Shown in pieces: positions 50,301 to 57,470 of a stretch of DNA of 64,000 bases. Positions within the stretch are counted from its first letter, which is position 1, and the number at the start of each line of letters is the position of its first letter. The notes below the pieces were generated by a model. It was given only the letters and a program-made list of their open reading frames with translations. It searched no databases and was not told the origin of the DNA. This stretch comes from Pyrinomonadaceae bacterium (lineage in GTDB: Bacteria; Acidobacteriota; Blastocatellia; Pyrinomonadales; Pyrinomonadaceae), in contig DASUNM010000024.1 of NCBI GenBank assembly GCA_036277115.1, positions 1-64,000 on the forward strand, given 5' to 3'. The position numbers were made by a program, and so were the translations under genes.

Positions 50301-50709
50301 CACGATGGTCATCAGGCATCGCGTGGTGAACAACACCGGCGGTAACGTGACGCGCTTGCGTTACCGGATCGTGGACATGAGTACGGCGCTAGCGCCGGTC
50401 GGTCCCACTGCCGATTTGCGGGCGTTGACCTCGGTCATTGAGTCCACCATCGGTCCGGTTAACGACTCGGCAACGTGTACCGCGGCCGGGGCAGGCTCGC
50501 CTCCGTGCACGGTGGCAGTGCAGGCAACCACGCTGGAGACGCCTCCGGCGCAAGCCATCGGCGGTGGATACAACTCGACGCTGTCGTCGGGCACGATCAC
50601 CACCGGCACGCCGCTGACTAACGGCAGTTCGATACTGATTAACTTCAGGCTCGGTGTCGAAAAGACCGGTTCGTTCCGCTTCTTCATCATCGTAGAAGCG
50701 CTTCCGTAG
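41335..50709 (+). CDS. Giant secreted multidomain beta-rich protein (3124 aa)
   Basis: The ATG at 41335 (after CAGGAG) begins a long signal peptide (about residues 1-37, NAALLSALLIMMPFVQLAAA). After a DUF11-like segment and an Ig-like module, residues about 250-1430 are Gly/Asn/Thr-rich parallel-beta-helix-like sequence. A repeat-derived insert sits at about 1442-1506. Next come an Ig-like module (about 1575-1680), a CSLREA motif (1708-1713) with a second helix ending VDIGAFEL (about 2027-2034), four cadherin/Ig-like modules to about 2605, a Calx-beta module (about 2609-2725) and a lamin-tail-like domain from about 2730 (LISELRTSG, DDFVEIYNNSNSPL). No LPXTG, PEP-CTERM or autotransporter barrel is seen at the C-terminus. 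Likely surface adhesin or matrix protein; export route unknown. Confidence 0.88.
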   Translation: MTQPSLPTRNSGLRVFNAALLSALLIMMPFVQLAAASRRESAPNSRGPETARQATDNREQTAAAPENVFANAPVPKPAPEAPALAPVIVATKDDGLATATTVAPGGTINYSVNIKNNGTVSPTDDATGVTFTDIIDAHTTLVVGSAVAAVSDRYNAIGNVRLSIPDGSTDLLANDIDPDTGNNSGMTVTAETKSSTQCTGGCTNNVTIAADGSFTYDPPVGFSGTDTFTYTAHSTVGPGTATETVTITVANEIWFINNNAGACPGAPCDGRLSHPFVSLAAFTAANLGGAGQPGDNDWIFIYESATDYAGPATLRLGQKFIGQDATASLATLTGFPAASGTDQLPVMNSGNGVFVNITGANVNGINLNSGNTLRGFRVGNVGTGTKISGSSFGTLVVGNSGSPDVLLHGTGQALSLTTGVLSNTGGFISVTSTSSATQGISLSGVTDSDGAGAGSFSFGSTTVSGSTTQGILIGTTPADLNFGATSVTGGTNGVSFQNNSGGTRTFGTLGISGSANEAFLHGAGGGNVTVTGAATLSSAGSAISVSAPAATNAINFQAATSATSTGAGATAVNWVAAANASMTFNSLSITRNNGTALNASGNGTINVTTATGSITNTTAGGPAIIAANIALNANFSQINSTAGANGVSLTTVTGTSNLGGGQLTGTSGGSTFQINGGSISVTYSGNITQAAAAPMVTISGGHSSTGPVTFSGTLNASLGQGLQFNNANSTGGGGGGYNFTGTTTLAGGDAGIDILNLSAGSFNFGTGTTITSPTAGPAFNVGTTPGNPTVTYSGSITQNNAQRVINIDGTTGNTITFQTGTITGGASSTGININNANGNVTFSNGMILGTSGSRMTNQALTIANGTGTYNLGAVSIFTNGAPGIVATGADGTINNTSGTVDTTNNRAINIDGPGGLTTLGMTLTTVNSSAGTNGIAILDTNGSFTLAGTVTGSDRCGGLVTVNAVGTPATVTAPVIAECTGGTIQTSTGAGVLINNATNISLSRLRILNPATDGLDINTISGFTLNKSYISDSAGAAGDKGVDINFASGTAVNGTISFTNSFIGPTPHDNFGATISSGTSTWNVTGVVFDDSQLNSGFNFEIRGSSTLSSFTMDGCVLRNQFADGMQMQPNASATATITVANIQNNTFQDNNLGLDLNHDGTANVTYRVINNTFRNHESHAINFFSSAVQAPTTGGTLNGRFEGNAIGTAAINDSGSRIGNGLRVNINGGADSTVTIHNNTIRQTPNGRGMEIISRNGTGGLDATLTNNNVDINFRVTPENAGFSLAAIFLQSNCLAVCNTLRADIRGNTVPAAPPNGELQNFHITLLETGASTHQLVDNSPASANATTELTEAHTNPAHNNTGSAGASAGVALIAGPISTVAMFKPANLNRGYEVAKIDSPTTETSVAARLDASSLVSSTVTSLGRIAEVAVPVAMAKLTSESASEVRTQHAASEGSRDQRSEVRTHHAASSKLETRNTTRDEGTGLRAHYATLSKLATRNATAAPAPMAGETVMANIGTLPAGGSVTITFQVTVENPPNLTLLNPPRVENQGTVSGSNFASVLTDDPNVGGAADKTATQIDLFDTDTNLVSDVNPSNDGDTVTFTATVVETPAQTPNPTGTVDFIDTSNGNAVICNDVALSGGSAPCAVSNLSAGSTHNIEAVYSGDGNFEGSTSAPLAQVVNACAINPVVTTIADTNDGVCDANCSLREAIATVCSAPNNNITFNIDPGTGPHTITLTTGALVAAKNANIRNSSGESITVSGGGTSGVFDISAGKTVSIIGLSITGGSAANGAGVLNNGTLSIVNSTIFSNTATSDGGGIQNTATATSLTLINTTVSSNNANGFGGGVDVLGGTATIINSTITGNHGDNDDTTLGGAGGVRQQGGTVTLHNTIVAGNFKGSGTTTPNDIEGVVTGSNNLVGDAATSGGLTHGTNGNIVGNAGVGTIVITTVLNTMLATNGGLTATHALVANGPAVEAGSNANLPTDTFDLDGDANVAETLPVDQRGVGYPRTADSADANTTQTVDIGAFELHPSVEDITDKTTAEDTAVPQITFNLGDGTGALISTVTATSGNTTLVPNANILVGGSGSTRTLDITPAADANSPADGTATITVTVTATNGRTAVDTFVVTVTEVNDAPVPTNDTVSDVAEDSGTYVIPFATLLSNDTNKGAANESGQTLNITAVSSPTGGGVAINGTNVEFTPTADYSGPAGFTYTVTDDGTTNLVSDPKTGNATVSFNVTAVNDPPSFTIAADPPAVNEDAGAQTVNSFATSISAGPGETQTLTFNITPTGTTGNLSFASGPAIDTSTGNLTYTTNADTNGTASFSVTLSDNGGGTDTSAPQTFTITVNAVDDAPTFTLAAGPTVAEDAGAQSVPSFASNFQPGPATATDESTQTLVGYALTQTGSTGGLTFSGTPAIDNAGTLTYTATGNTSGTATFDVVATDTGSNTPPNVNQSAPQSFTITVSAANDAPVNTVPGPQGTASNTPLIFSIGNGNQISVADADAGTSTVQVTLTATNGTLTLNGTTGLNFGCGGCAGDGTADATMTFQGTLTDINAALNGLTYTPNVSFSGPATLTITSNDLGNTGSGGALSDTDVVNIQVATEIRINDGSSIEPASPNTIDMVFTVSLNSPAVGTVSVNFTTQDEPAGVGKAVAGTCGSGGDYVATNGTVTFTAGQQVKAINVPICSDAVSEPDETFRVLLSGETGGTLIDGNATGTIKSANTAGAVLISELRTSGPGGSADDFVEIYNNSNSPLTVAATDSSAGYGVYKMGADCNATPVLLGVIPNGTIIPARGHYLLVGSAYTLTNYGGTGAAAGNLTMTADIETDANVGLFSTSDLAGISSANRLDAVGFGLNTGNVCNLLREADTLPSVAGNATTEHSFFRKMCDWQQGLGCTVPGVPKDTNNNLADFWLADTAATNFAPGQQRLGAPGPENIASPIRRDNANNPGTGGIDVFRLDGTVGTAAEPNRTRNGSAPEGTFGTMVIRHRVVNNTGGNVTRLRYRIVDMSTALAPVGPTADLRALTSVIESTIGPVNDSATCTAAGAGSPPCTVAVQATTLETPPAQAIGGGYNSTLSSGTITTGTPLTNGSSILINFRLGVEKTGSFRFFIIVEALP
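45658..45850. repeat. Translated degenerate repeat inside the giant gene
   Basis: Three degenerate units carrying GAAGTCAGAACTCAACATGC, GAGGTTAGAACTCATCACGC and CTTAGAGCCCACTATGC, mixed with GAAACTCGAAAC words, are read as EVRTQHAAS, EVRTHHAASSKLETRN and GLRAHYATLSKLATRN. Their Arg/His/Lys-rich composition is foreign to the surrounding Gly/Asn/Thr-rich protein. It looks like an intergenic-type repeat captured in frame. Confidence 0.65.
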
Positions 50710-50755
50710 CGGCTGGCGCTAAACAACCGGCAGTGAGCAATCACTGCCAATAACA

Positions 50756-50797
50756 AGGCCGCGTGAAGATTCGCTCTCCACGCGGCCTATTTCTTTG
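50756..50797 (+). terminator. Intrinsic terminator of the giant gene
   Basis: AGGCCGCGTG (50756-50765) pairs perfectly with CACGCGGCCT (50779-50788) around a 13-nt loop, followed by ATTTCTTTG. It lies 46 bp after the stop codon. Confidence 0.85.
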
Positions 50798-50857
50798 TGG
50801 GTCAGAGTCCCCTGCGGTTTTTTGCAAGTCAGAGATTCATAGCACACGCGACGGGTG

Positions 50858-51000
50858 TTATTCACCTCGCTTCAGCGAGGTGTGAGAGGCTCGTTTGCCG
50901 TGCCCGAAACTGTTTTAACGGTTTGTGGGAAGCCGCGCCCGGCTGCTGAGTTCGTTGCACCTGCCATCCTCGCCAGCTCGCTGAAGGGAGGTGTGAATGA
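50858..51000. repeat. Dispersed palindrome, TTCAGCGAGGTG family (copy 3)
   Basis: TTATTCACCTCGCTTCAGCG with AGGTGTGA forms the left arm; GCTCGCTGAAGG with GAGGTGTGAATGA forms the right. The centre has GAAACTGTTTTAACGGTTTG. The same architecture is seen at 19526-19644 and, partly, 36696-36775. It separates the convergent giant gene and S9 peptidase gene. Confidence 0.78.
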
Positions 51001-51003
51001 GAG

Positions 51004-52971
51004 TCATAGTTTTGGTGCGTGAGAAGGCGACGGTGCTGACAGATTTTCGATCTCCACCGGTTCGACTTCTTCCGCTAGTTCAAATCCAAATACGCGTGAG
51101 TAAAAGTACAACTCGCCGTCCAGCGATCTCTTAATGTTTTCAGCGCGGCGAAAACCGTGCTGCTCTCCCTCGAACGCGATGTAGGCGACGGGGACCTTCT
51201 TCTTCCGAAGCGCTTCGACCATCATTACCGACTGTTCGGGGGGCACCACCTTGTCCTCTAAACCCTGGAAGAAAATCACCGGGCAGGAAAGTTGATCCGC
51301 GAAATGCACCGGTGAGCGCTCGAGGTAAAGATCACGGCGCTCGGGATACGGGCCGATCAATGAGCGTGAATAGCGTGACTCGAACTTGTGCGTGTCCAGC
51401 TCCAGGGCCTCCAGGTCGCTGACACCGTAGTAACTGGCGCCCGCTTTAAAGACGTCGCGAAACGTCAGCGCACACAGAGTCGTGTAACCGCCTGCGCTGC
51501 CGCCGTCAATCATCAAACGATTGCCGTCAACCCGTCCGGCATTGGCCAGGAATTGCGCACCGTTCACGCAATCATCGACGTCAACGATGCCCCAACTGCC
51601 GTTCAGTCGCCGGCGGTACGCGCTGCCATAGCCGGTGCTGCCGCCGTAATTCACATCCAGCACCGCGATCCCCCGGCTGGTCCAGTATTGAATGCCGAGG
51701 GCGAGCACCGCGATCGCGGCGGATGTTGGTCCGCCGTGACTCTTCACCAATAGCGGCGGCCGTTCGCCGGCTGGCGCTGCAAAATCTTTGTTCGTCGGCG
51801 CGTAGTAGAAAGCATGCGCGGTCTGGCCATTCTCAGTCGGAAACTCAACCGGTTCGGCAACGGCGATATAGCCCGGATCAATCTCGATCTTGTTAGCACG
51901 CTGGAGCACCTTTACCTGTCGCGTCGCGAGATCCATCTCGAGGATCGCGAAAGGCTCAGTCGGTGAACCAGCCCGGAAAACAACGCGGCCGGGAGCGGCG
52001 CAGACAAAAGAGATTTCCGTGTAAGGCGTTTCGAGGCGCTCGAGTTTTCCAGTGCTGGTGTCGAGTAGACCAAGCTTCCAAATACCGCGTTCACAGAACG
52101 CGCACACGATTCGATCAGCAGATTCGAAGGCGTAGGTTGAGAGGCCAAAGATCCATTGGGGCGCGCCGAACTCGGCTTCGATTTCGCAGATAGACTCCAC
52201 TGAGCCGTCGTCATTCGCGCGATAGATGTTCCACCAGCCCGATACATCTGAAACGAAATGGAGCCTCCCGTCCGGCGACCATTCGGGCTGGAAGATCGAT
52301 TCATCCGCTACGCCCGCCACGCGACGCTGATTGCGGATGCTGCCATCCGCGGCGAACTCGCCGACCCAAACTTCTGAGCCGTCCCAGGGCAGGTTCGGAT
52401 GGTGCCATGTTAGCCACGCCAGTTTTGACCCGTCAGGACTGATGCGCGGGCTGGAATAGAAATCATTCCCGGAAATCAGCACCCGGCCTGGGTCGTTGCC
52501 GGCGAGCGACACCGCGACGATTGTGCTGGCGGCCTCGCGATCTTTCGCGGTGTGATCTTCGCGTACGCAAATCAAGCGCTTGCGCTTTTCGTCAAAGACG
52601 CTGTCCGCGTAACGCATAGCATCGCCCGCACTGTCGCTCGTAATCATCCGCGGCGCGTTGCCTGCGGGCTGGTGGTAAAGCTGCTGGTCAGTGAAGTTTG
52701 AAAAGAAGGCGTCGCCTTTGTGGATCAGGTACTCACCGCCGCCATATTCGTGCACACGCGTGCGGGCATTCATCTCGCGGGGCGTCAGATCATGGTTATG
52801 CCCGTCAGGCGTCCGTCGCACGATGACCTGCCGCCCGCCTTCTGACGGTCGCAGTTCGATCCAATAGATGTCATCGCCGTCGAGTCTGACCTGAGACAAA
52901 CCGATTGACCCTTGAACGATAAGATCGGAAGTAATGGGCGATTCCCATGATCCGTAAGGAGCAGTTTCCAT
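51004..52971 (-). CDS. S9 family peptidase (prolyl oligopeptidase/acyl-aminoacyl peptidase type)
   Basis: This 655-residue serine peptidase has no signal peptide if the start is ATG at 52971 ([12 protein letters not shown]); a start at 53037 would add 22 hydrophobic residues and could give an export signal. An N-terminal propeller ([26 protein letters not shown]) caps the catalytic domain with S492 (GGSAGGYTT), D573 (GLEDKVVPP) and H605 (GEQHGFR). [20 protein letters not shown] is typical of S9C enzymes. It releases amino acids or dipeptides from short peptides. It is preceded on its own strand by a hairpin terminator (53041-53081). Location, cytoplasm or periplasm, is undecided because of the start. 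Confidence 0.9.
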   Translation of the reverse strand: METAPYGSWESPITSDLIVQGSIGLSQVRLDGDDIYWIELRPSEGGRQVIVRRTPDGHNHDLTPREMNARTRVHEYGGGEYLIHKGDAFFSNFTDQQLYHQPAGNAPRMITSDSAGDAMRYADSVFDEKRKRLICVREDHTAKDREAASTIVAVSLAGNDPGRVLISGNDFYSSPRISPDGSKLAWLTWHHPNLPWDGSEVWVGEFAADGSIRNQRRVAGVADESIFQPEWSPDGRLHFVSDVSGWWNIYRANDDGSVESICEIEAEFGAPQWIFGLSTYAFESADRIVCAFCERGIWKLGLLDTSTGKLERLETPYTEISFVCAAPGRVVFRAGSPTEPFAILEMDLATRQVKVLQRANKIEIDPGYIAVAEPVEFPTENGQTAHAFYYAPTNKDFAAPAGERPPLLVKSHGGPTSAAIAVLALGIQYWTSRGIAVLDVNYGGSTGYGSAYRRRLNGSWGIVDVDDCVNGAQFLANAGRVDGNRLMIDGGSAGGYTTLCALTFRDVFKAGASYYGVSDLEALELDTHKFESRYSRSLIGPYPERRDLYLERSPVHFADQLSCPVIFFQGLEDKVVPPEQSVMMVEALRKKKVPVAYIAFEGEQHGFRRAENIKRSLDGELYFYSRVFGFELAEEVEPVEIENLSAPSPSHAPKL

Positions 52972-53040
52972 GATGTTATGTGGCCAGCCGGAAAGACGGA
53001 TTATGGCCGGAACGAAAAAAACTGCAAGAGTGGCCAACGC

Positions 53041-53081
53041 AAAAAAGCAAGGGCGCCAACCTCCCCCAAAGTTGGCGCCCT
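53041..53081 (-). terminator. Intrinsic terminator on the minus strand, in the peptidase leader
   Basis: GGGCGCCAAC (53051-53060) and GTTGGCGCCC (53071-53080) form a perfect 10-bp stem, extended by an A-T pair, with a 10-nt loop. Read on the minus strand it is followed by TTGCTTTTTT, a classical terminator tail. No minus-strand gene lies upstream, so it would end a short leader transcript before the peptidase: an attenuator or the end of a small RNA. The A-run at its left edge makes it one-directional. Confidence 0.75.
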
Positions 53082-53264
53082 ACCCTTCAGTCTCAGTTCT
53101 CACAAGGAGAATCAATGAATGAACGGATGCTAAACCCTTTCTAAATGCCAAGGGTTGCAGAAATATTGCGAAGAACTTGTGAACGTATGTTCTAAAAACA
53201 ATTTGCGCTGTTGACTGGATGTGGTGAGAAGCATAAGAATCTTCCCGAAATTGGGGGTGCCTTA

Positions 53265-55142
53265 ATGAAGAATCGGTCGAGACTCGTTGCTCTGACACTG
53301 TTTGCTCTGTTTGCCACATTACTGACCGGCCTGCCGCGCCCCACTGCACAAACCTTCCGGCCCGTGGCGCGCGGCCGACGCGGAGTGGTTGCGGGCGGCC
53401 ATCCACTCGCAGTGGAAGCCGGCATGCGCATGCTCCAACGCGGCGGCAACGCGGTGGATGCCGGCGTCGCCACTATTTTGGCGGCCTCGGTGATCGAATT
53501 CTCGCACTTCTCGTTCGGAGGCGAAGTTCCCATTCTGATCAAAATGCGTGGCGCCACCCCCGCATCTCGGGGCGTCAACAAATCCGAAGTCGTAGTAATC
53601 GAAGGCATGGGCACTGCGCCCGCGAAAGCCACGCGCGAATTTTTCGCTAATCGGAGTAAGGAAGCGAAGGCGTCGGACCGACCGACGATGCCGGGGGGCG
53701 GATCCGGAGTAATTCCGTCAACCGGACCTTTGTCCGCGACTGTACCCGCAGTGCTTGATGCCTGCGTAGTCGCTTTGGATCAGTTCGGGACAAAGTCTTT
53801 AGCGGAAGTGATGCAGCCCGCAATTGAACTTGCCGACGGTTTTCCATTGGATGAGTTGCGCGTGGACTACATCAAGACGCGCGGCCCCGTTTTGTCGCAG
53901 TGGCCGGACGCGAAGCGAATCTTCATGCCGCACGGCCAGATACCGAAAGTTGGCGACGTGTTTGTGCAGGCCGACCTGGCGCGAACGCTGCGCGCGATCA
54001 TTGCAGCTGAGAAACGCCATGCAGGCAAGGGCCGGCACGCCGCGTTGATGGCCGCGCGTGATCATTTTTACCGCGGGCCAATCGGAAAGCGCATCGGCGA
54101 CTACATGCAGGCAAACGGCGGCTTGATCGCCGCGTCGGATTTGGCTGGTTGGCGCGCCACCGTCGGCGCCCCGACACGCGGCGACTATCGCGGTTACCAG
54201 ATTTTCAAAACCGGCTTCTGGGCCGCGGGTCCGATGCTGATTGAAGTGCTGAACCTGCTCGAGGGTTATGACCTGAAAAAGCTCGGGCACAACTCGCCTG
54301 AATACATTCACACGGTCACCGAAGCTTTGAAGCTTGGCTTTGCTGATCGCGATAGGTTCTATGGCGATCCGAAGTTTGTGAAGATTCCCACGGAACAACT
54401 TCTCTCAAAAAGTTACGCCGCGATGCGGCGCAATTTGATCGAGAAGGAAACAGCATCATTAGCCCAGCGGCCGGGGGACCCTGAAAACATGAGGCCGTTG
54501 CTGGCGTCGGCGACGACAATTTCCCACAACGCTGCGCCCGTACCCGAGCTGTTGAAAGCGAATGACACAACCTGCGTCAACGTCATCGATAAGGACGGCA
54601 ACATGTTCAGCGCGACGCCGAGCGGCGCCTGGCTGCCGGCGGTCGTGGCCGGCGACACCGGCGTGTTGATGGGCCAGCGACTGCAATCCGCTTTGATCGA
54701 TCCGAACAGTCCCAACGTCGTCGCGCCGGGCAAACGTCCGCGCATCACGCTTACGCCGACGCTCATTCTGAAAGATGGCCAGCCGTTCATGGTTCTTTCC
54801 ACGCCCGGCGGCGACAATCAGGATCAGGCTTTGCTGCAAGTGCTTTTGAACATCGTCGAATTCGGGATGAGTCCGCAGGAGGCCGTCGAAGCGCCGCGCT
54901 TCGACACGCAGCACTACATCAGCTCGTTCGACAATCATGAGTTTCGCGCCGGCCTGCTGAACCTCGAGGCGCGGATACCGGCGGAGGTGTCGTCCGCGCT
55001 CAGCTCGCGCGGCCACAAGATAAACATGCAATCAGCCTGGGGGACCGGCTCAGCGCCGACGGTCATTGTCTACGACGTGAAGTCGGGCGTGATTTCCGGC
55101 GGCGCCGATCCACGCCGGGGAAGATACGCGGTGGCCTGGTAG
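53265..55142 (+). CDS. ggt: Gamma-glutamyltransferase/hydrolase
   Basis: This Ntn-hydrolase cleaves gamma-glutamyl bonds such as in glutathione, usually in the periplasm. It has 625 residues, with a signal peptide (about residues 1-27, MKNRSRLVALTLFALFATLL). The large subunit starts GVVAGGHPLAVEAGMRMLQR, then GGNAVDAGVATILA. Autocleavage is expected before T435 in NDTTCVNVIDKDGN; the first Thr of the pair is the nucleophile. The usual TTH is TTC here. The late TPTLILKDGQP and STPGGDNQ match the family. The start at 53265 begins the signal peptide; earlier in-frame codons do not. Confidence 0.92.
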   Translation: MKNRSRLVALTLFALFATLLTGLPRPTAQTFRPVARGRRGVVAGGHPLAVEAGMRMLQRGGNAVDAGVATILAASVIEFSHFSFGGEVPILIKMRGATPASRGVNKSEVVVIEGMGTAPAKATREFFANRSKEAKASDRPTMPGGGSGVIPSTGPLSATVPAVLDACVVALDQFGTKSLAEVMQPAIELADGFPLDELRVDYIKTRGPVLSQWPDAKRIFMPHGQIPKVGDVFVQADLARTLRAIIAAEKRHAGKGRHAALMAARDHFYRGPIGKRIGDYMQANGGLIAASDLAGWRATVGAPTRGDYRGYQIFKTGFWAAGPMLIEVLNLLEGYDLKKLGHNSPEYIHTVTEALKLGFADRDRFYGDPKFVKIPTEQLLSKSYAAMRRNLIEKETASLAQRPGDPENMRPLLASATTISHNAAPVPELLKANDTTCVNVIDKDGNMFSATPSGAWLPAVVAGDTGVLMGQRLQSALIDPNSPNVVAPGKRPRITLTPTLILKDGQPFMVLSTPGGDNQDQALLQVLLNIVEFGMSPQEAVEAPRFDTQHYISSFDNHEFRAGLLNLEARIPAEVSSALSSRGHKINMQSAWGTGSAPTVIVYDVKSGVISGGADPRRGRYAVAW

Positions 55143-55148
55143 CGGCTC

Positions 55149-55233
55149 GAGCTGCGAAGCAGCGGTCTTAGCTAAGTCCAAAGCGAGGCAAAACCTCGTC
55201 CTGGGCTTAACTATCTGTGCTGCTCCGCAGCTT
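55149..55233. repeat. Nested inverted repeat after ggt
   Basis: GAGCTGCGAAGCAGCGGTCT with TAGCTAAGTCC faces GGGCTTAACTATCTGTGCTG with CTCCGCAGCTTG. A small AGCGAGGCAAAACCTCGTC hairpin occupies the centre. It is another dispersed-type palindrome, between ggt and terC. Confidence 0.6.
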
Positions 55234-55323
55234 GTTGCGTCACAGCCTGAAATTCCACAGCTTCGAAAAACTAAACCAGTTGGCTGAGTGGTAATATGTC
55301 AGCCGAAAGGGGAACAGAATTCT

Positions 55324-56082
55324 ATGGAATGGCTCTCCGACCCTTCTTCGTGGGTCGCTTTCTTAACGCTGGTCGCGCTGGAAATAGTTCTCGGCATCGA
55401 TAACATCATCTTCATTTCGATCCTCGCGGGTAAACTGCCCGCTGAAGATCAAAAGCGCGCGCGGCTCATCGGGCTTAGTCTGGCACTGGTGATACGGGTG
55501 GCGTTACTGTTTTCCCTTTCATGGGTAATCGGCTTGACGGCGCCGCTCTTCACAGTTTTGGGACAGGCGATCTCGGGTCGTGACCTGATTCTCCTGGTTG
55601 GAGGTTTGTTCCTGCTTGGCAAAGCGACTTTCGAGATTCACGAAAGCCTCGAGGCGCCTCATGGGCATGCAACGGCCAAGGTCAGCGCCACGTTCCTCAG
55701 TGTGGTCATTCAGATCCTGATTATTGACGCGGTGTTTTCCCTGGACTCGGTGATCACTGCGGTCGGTATGGTTGATCACATCGGGATCATGATTGGCGCG
55801 GTGGTGGTGTCGATCGCTTTCATGATGTGGTTCGCTTCGCCGGTGAGCCGCTTCGTGTCTAAACATCCGACGATCAAGATGCTGGCGTTGAGTTTTCTCC
55901 TGCTCATCGGCTTGAACCTGATCGTCGAAGCTTTCGACGTTCACGTGCCGAAGGGTTACATCTACTTTGCCATGGGCTTCTCGGTATTCGTCGAGATGCT
56001 CAACATCCGTATTCACCGGAAGCGTGACCCGGTGCATTTGCACGATCGTTATGCGGCGGATACAAGTGCAAAGACCAAATGA
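55324..56082 (+). CDS. TerC family integral membrane protein
   Basis: This 252-residue membrane protein of the TerC/Alx family, linked to metal (manganese) export and tellurite resistance, has about seven helices. Signature acidic motifs are intact: LEIVLGIDNIIFISILAGKL near residue 20 and DAVFSLDSVITAVGMVDHIG near 135. A cytoplasmic loop (EIHESLEAPHGHATAK) separates the two halves. The ATG at 55324 follows AAAGGGGAAC; an earlier GTG is unlikely. It is followed 18 bp later by a small VOC gene, probably in the same operon. Confidence 0.9.
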   Translation: MEWLSDPSSWVAFLTLVALEIVLGIDNIIFISILAGKLPAEDQKRARLIGLSLALVIRVALLFSLSWVIGLTAPLFTVLGQAISGRDLILLVGGLFLLGKATFEIHESLEAPHGHATAKVSATFLSVVIQILIIDAVFSLDSVITAVGMVDHIGIMIGAVVVSIAFMMWFASPVSRFVSKHPTIKMLALSFLLLIGLNLIVEAFDVHVPKGYIYFAMGFSVFVEMLNIRIHRKRDPVHLHDRYAADTSAKTK

Positions 56083-56100
56083 GGATAAGGATTCCAGGTC

Positions 56101-56457
56101 ATGATCAATGGCGCGCATGTCATCATCTACAGTCAGGATGCGGAAGCCGATCGCTCGTTTTTCAAAGACGTCCTCGGTTTTCATTCGGTTGACGCGGGTG
56201 GTGGCTGGCTGATCTTCGCCTTGCCGCCGGCGGAAGTCGCGTGCCATCCGGGCGAGCAGAACGATCAGCACGAGCTCTACTTGATGTGTGAAGATCTAAA
56301 GGCCACGATGTCGGCGCTGGCCGCGAAGGGCGTTCGGTGTTCCGAAGTGCAGGAACCGCCGTGGGGTTTGCTCACGAAAATAACTTTGCCGGGCGGAGGC
56401 AAGCTCGGCCTTTATCAGCCAAGGCATCCCACGGCGGCTAAACTTGATTCGAATTAA
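56101..56457 (+). CDS. VOC (glyoxalase/extradiol dioxygenase-like) protein
   Basis: This 118-residue, single VOC-fold domain starts MINGAHVIIYSQDAEADRSF, then FKDVLGFHSVDAGGGWLIFA. The later strand ELYLMCEDLKATMSAL is followed by GLLTKITLPGGGKLGLYQPR. Residues at the positions that would bind metal (early H, mid E/H, late E) are only partly evident, so enzymatic activity cannot be assumed. Function unknown. Follows terC by 18 bp. Confidence 0.85.
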   Translation: MINGAHVIIYSQDAEADRSFFKDVLGFHSVDAGGGWLIFALPPAEVACHPGEQNDQHELYLMCEDLKATMSALAAKGVRCSEVQEPPWGLLTKITLPGGGKLGLYQPRHPTAAKLDSN

Positions 56458-56495
56458 CGCGGGCGGCTCACATTCGTCATGGAGGCATTATCGAA

Positions 56496-57437
56496 ATGAT
56501 TACGACGAGTCACGTTCAGAAAGTTAGTTTCATTGCCGTAATTGCGATTCTGAGTTTCGCCGTCGGTATGTGGCCGCCAACCTCCGGCTCGTCACATCAG
56601 CCCGAGCCAGAGCGGCTCTCAGCAAACAATCACGAAACAAAATCCCTCGTGCCAGAGTCGTTAGACTATTTCCTCGTCCGGCAAGATAGGCGGCGTTGTA
56701 TCTCTCCGCTTTGCGGCGGGTATTTCGTCAAGCGCGTCAATCAATCGCGGACGCGTTGCGCGAACGGTCGCTGGATGTCTGAGTGCTATGTCGCTGAGAT
56801 CGATTGGAGCGGTCAGCCGGAAGTCGATCCAGGCAAGGCGCTGGTGCGCGGCGACATCATCGCGCGGAGTTTCCCAAGGTTCGGCAACCTGGGCGCATTG
56901 CGCGTTAGTGAATCATGGCAAAGCCCGAGTGATAAAGCTGCAACCGGCACGCTTTACCGCGCACGCGATCGCGGCGTGCGATGCATTACTCACCCCTGTC
57001 TTTCACACTCGGCGACACGATTGAATTTTAATGTCACCACGAACGTCGCCGGAGTCGACCTGTCGGCGACTGACGCCGACGGTTCTGAAGCGGCAGCGGC
57101 GATGACTAATCCAGGCGGCGTAATAGTGGCCGGTTATTTCTCTCCGGTTCGCGGACCCGCGGGCCGCGCCCAGACACTCAAAGCAACAAAGTTCTATATG
57201 CGTCTGGGATCGGAAGTAGGTGGCCCCACGCCGGGCGCCGGGCGTTGTATCAAAACGGGTTGTTCCAGCGAGATCTGTGCAGATGGCGACCGCGTTAGTC
57301 CCTGCATCTTCCGTCCGGAGTTCGCCTGTTATCAAAAGGCGACCTGTGAGCGTCAGCGGAACGGAGAGTGCGGCTTCACACAGACTGCCGAGCTAACGGC
57401 GTGCCTAGCGCGGGCAAGACGAGGCACGACGTTTTGA
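56496..57437 (+). CDS. Secreted cysteine-rich protein (DUF6748 + eight-cysteine domain)
   Basis: This 313-residue protein has an N-terminal hydrophobic signal (about residues 10-26, VSFIAVIAILSFAVGMW). The first half resembles DUF6748 (RRCISPLCGGYFVKRVNQ, WMSECYVAEIDW, RCITHPCLSHSA). The last 60 residues form an eight-cysteine cluster: GRC, TGC, EIC, SPC, FACY, ATC, GEC and TAC, in the spacing I know as the eight-cysteine-cluster domain. All eight are present, consistent with four disulfides in the periplasm. Function unknown. Confidence 0.78.
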   Translation: MITTSHVQKVSFIAVIAILSFAVGMWPPTSGSSHQPEPERLSANNHETKSLVPESLDYFLVRQDRRRCISPLCGGYFVKRVNQSRTRCANGRWMSECYVAEIDWSGQPEVDPGKALVRGDIIARSFPRFGNLGALRVSESWQSPSDKAATGTLYRARDRGVRCITHPCLSHSATRLNFNVTTNVAGVDLSATDADGSEAAAAMTNPGGVIVAGYFSPVRGPAGRAQTLKATKFYMRLGSEVGGPTPGAGRCIKTGCSSEICADGDRVSPCIFRPEFACYQKATCERQRNGECGFTQTAELTACLARARRGTTF

Positions 57438-57470
57438 TGATCCGCAACTAGCTGCGTTAATCTGCTGTCG

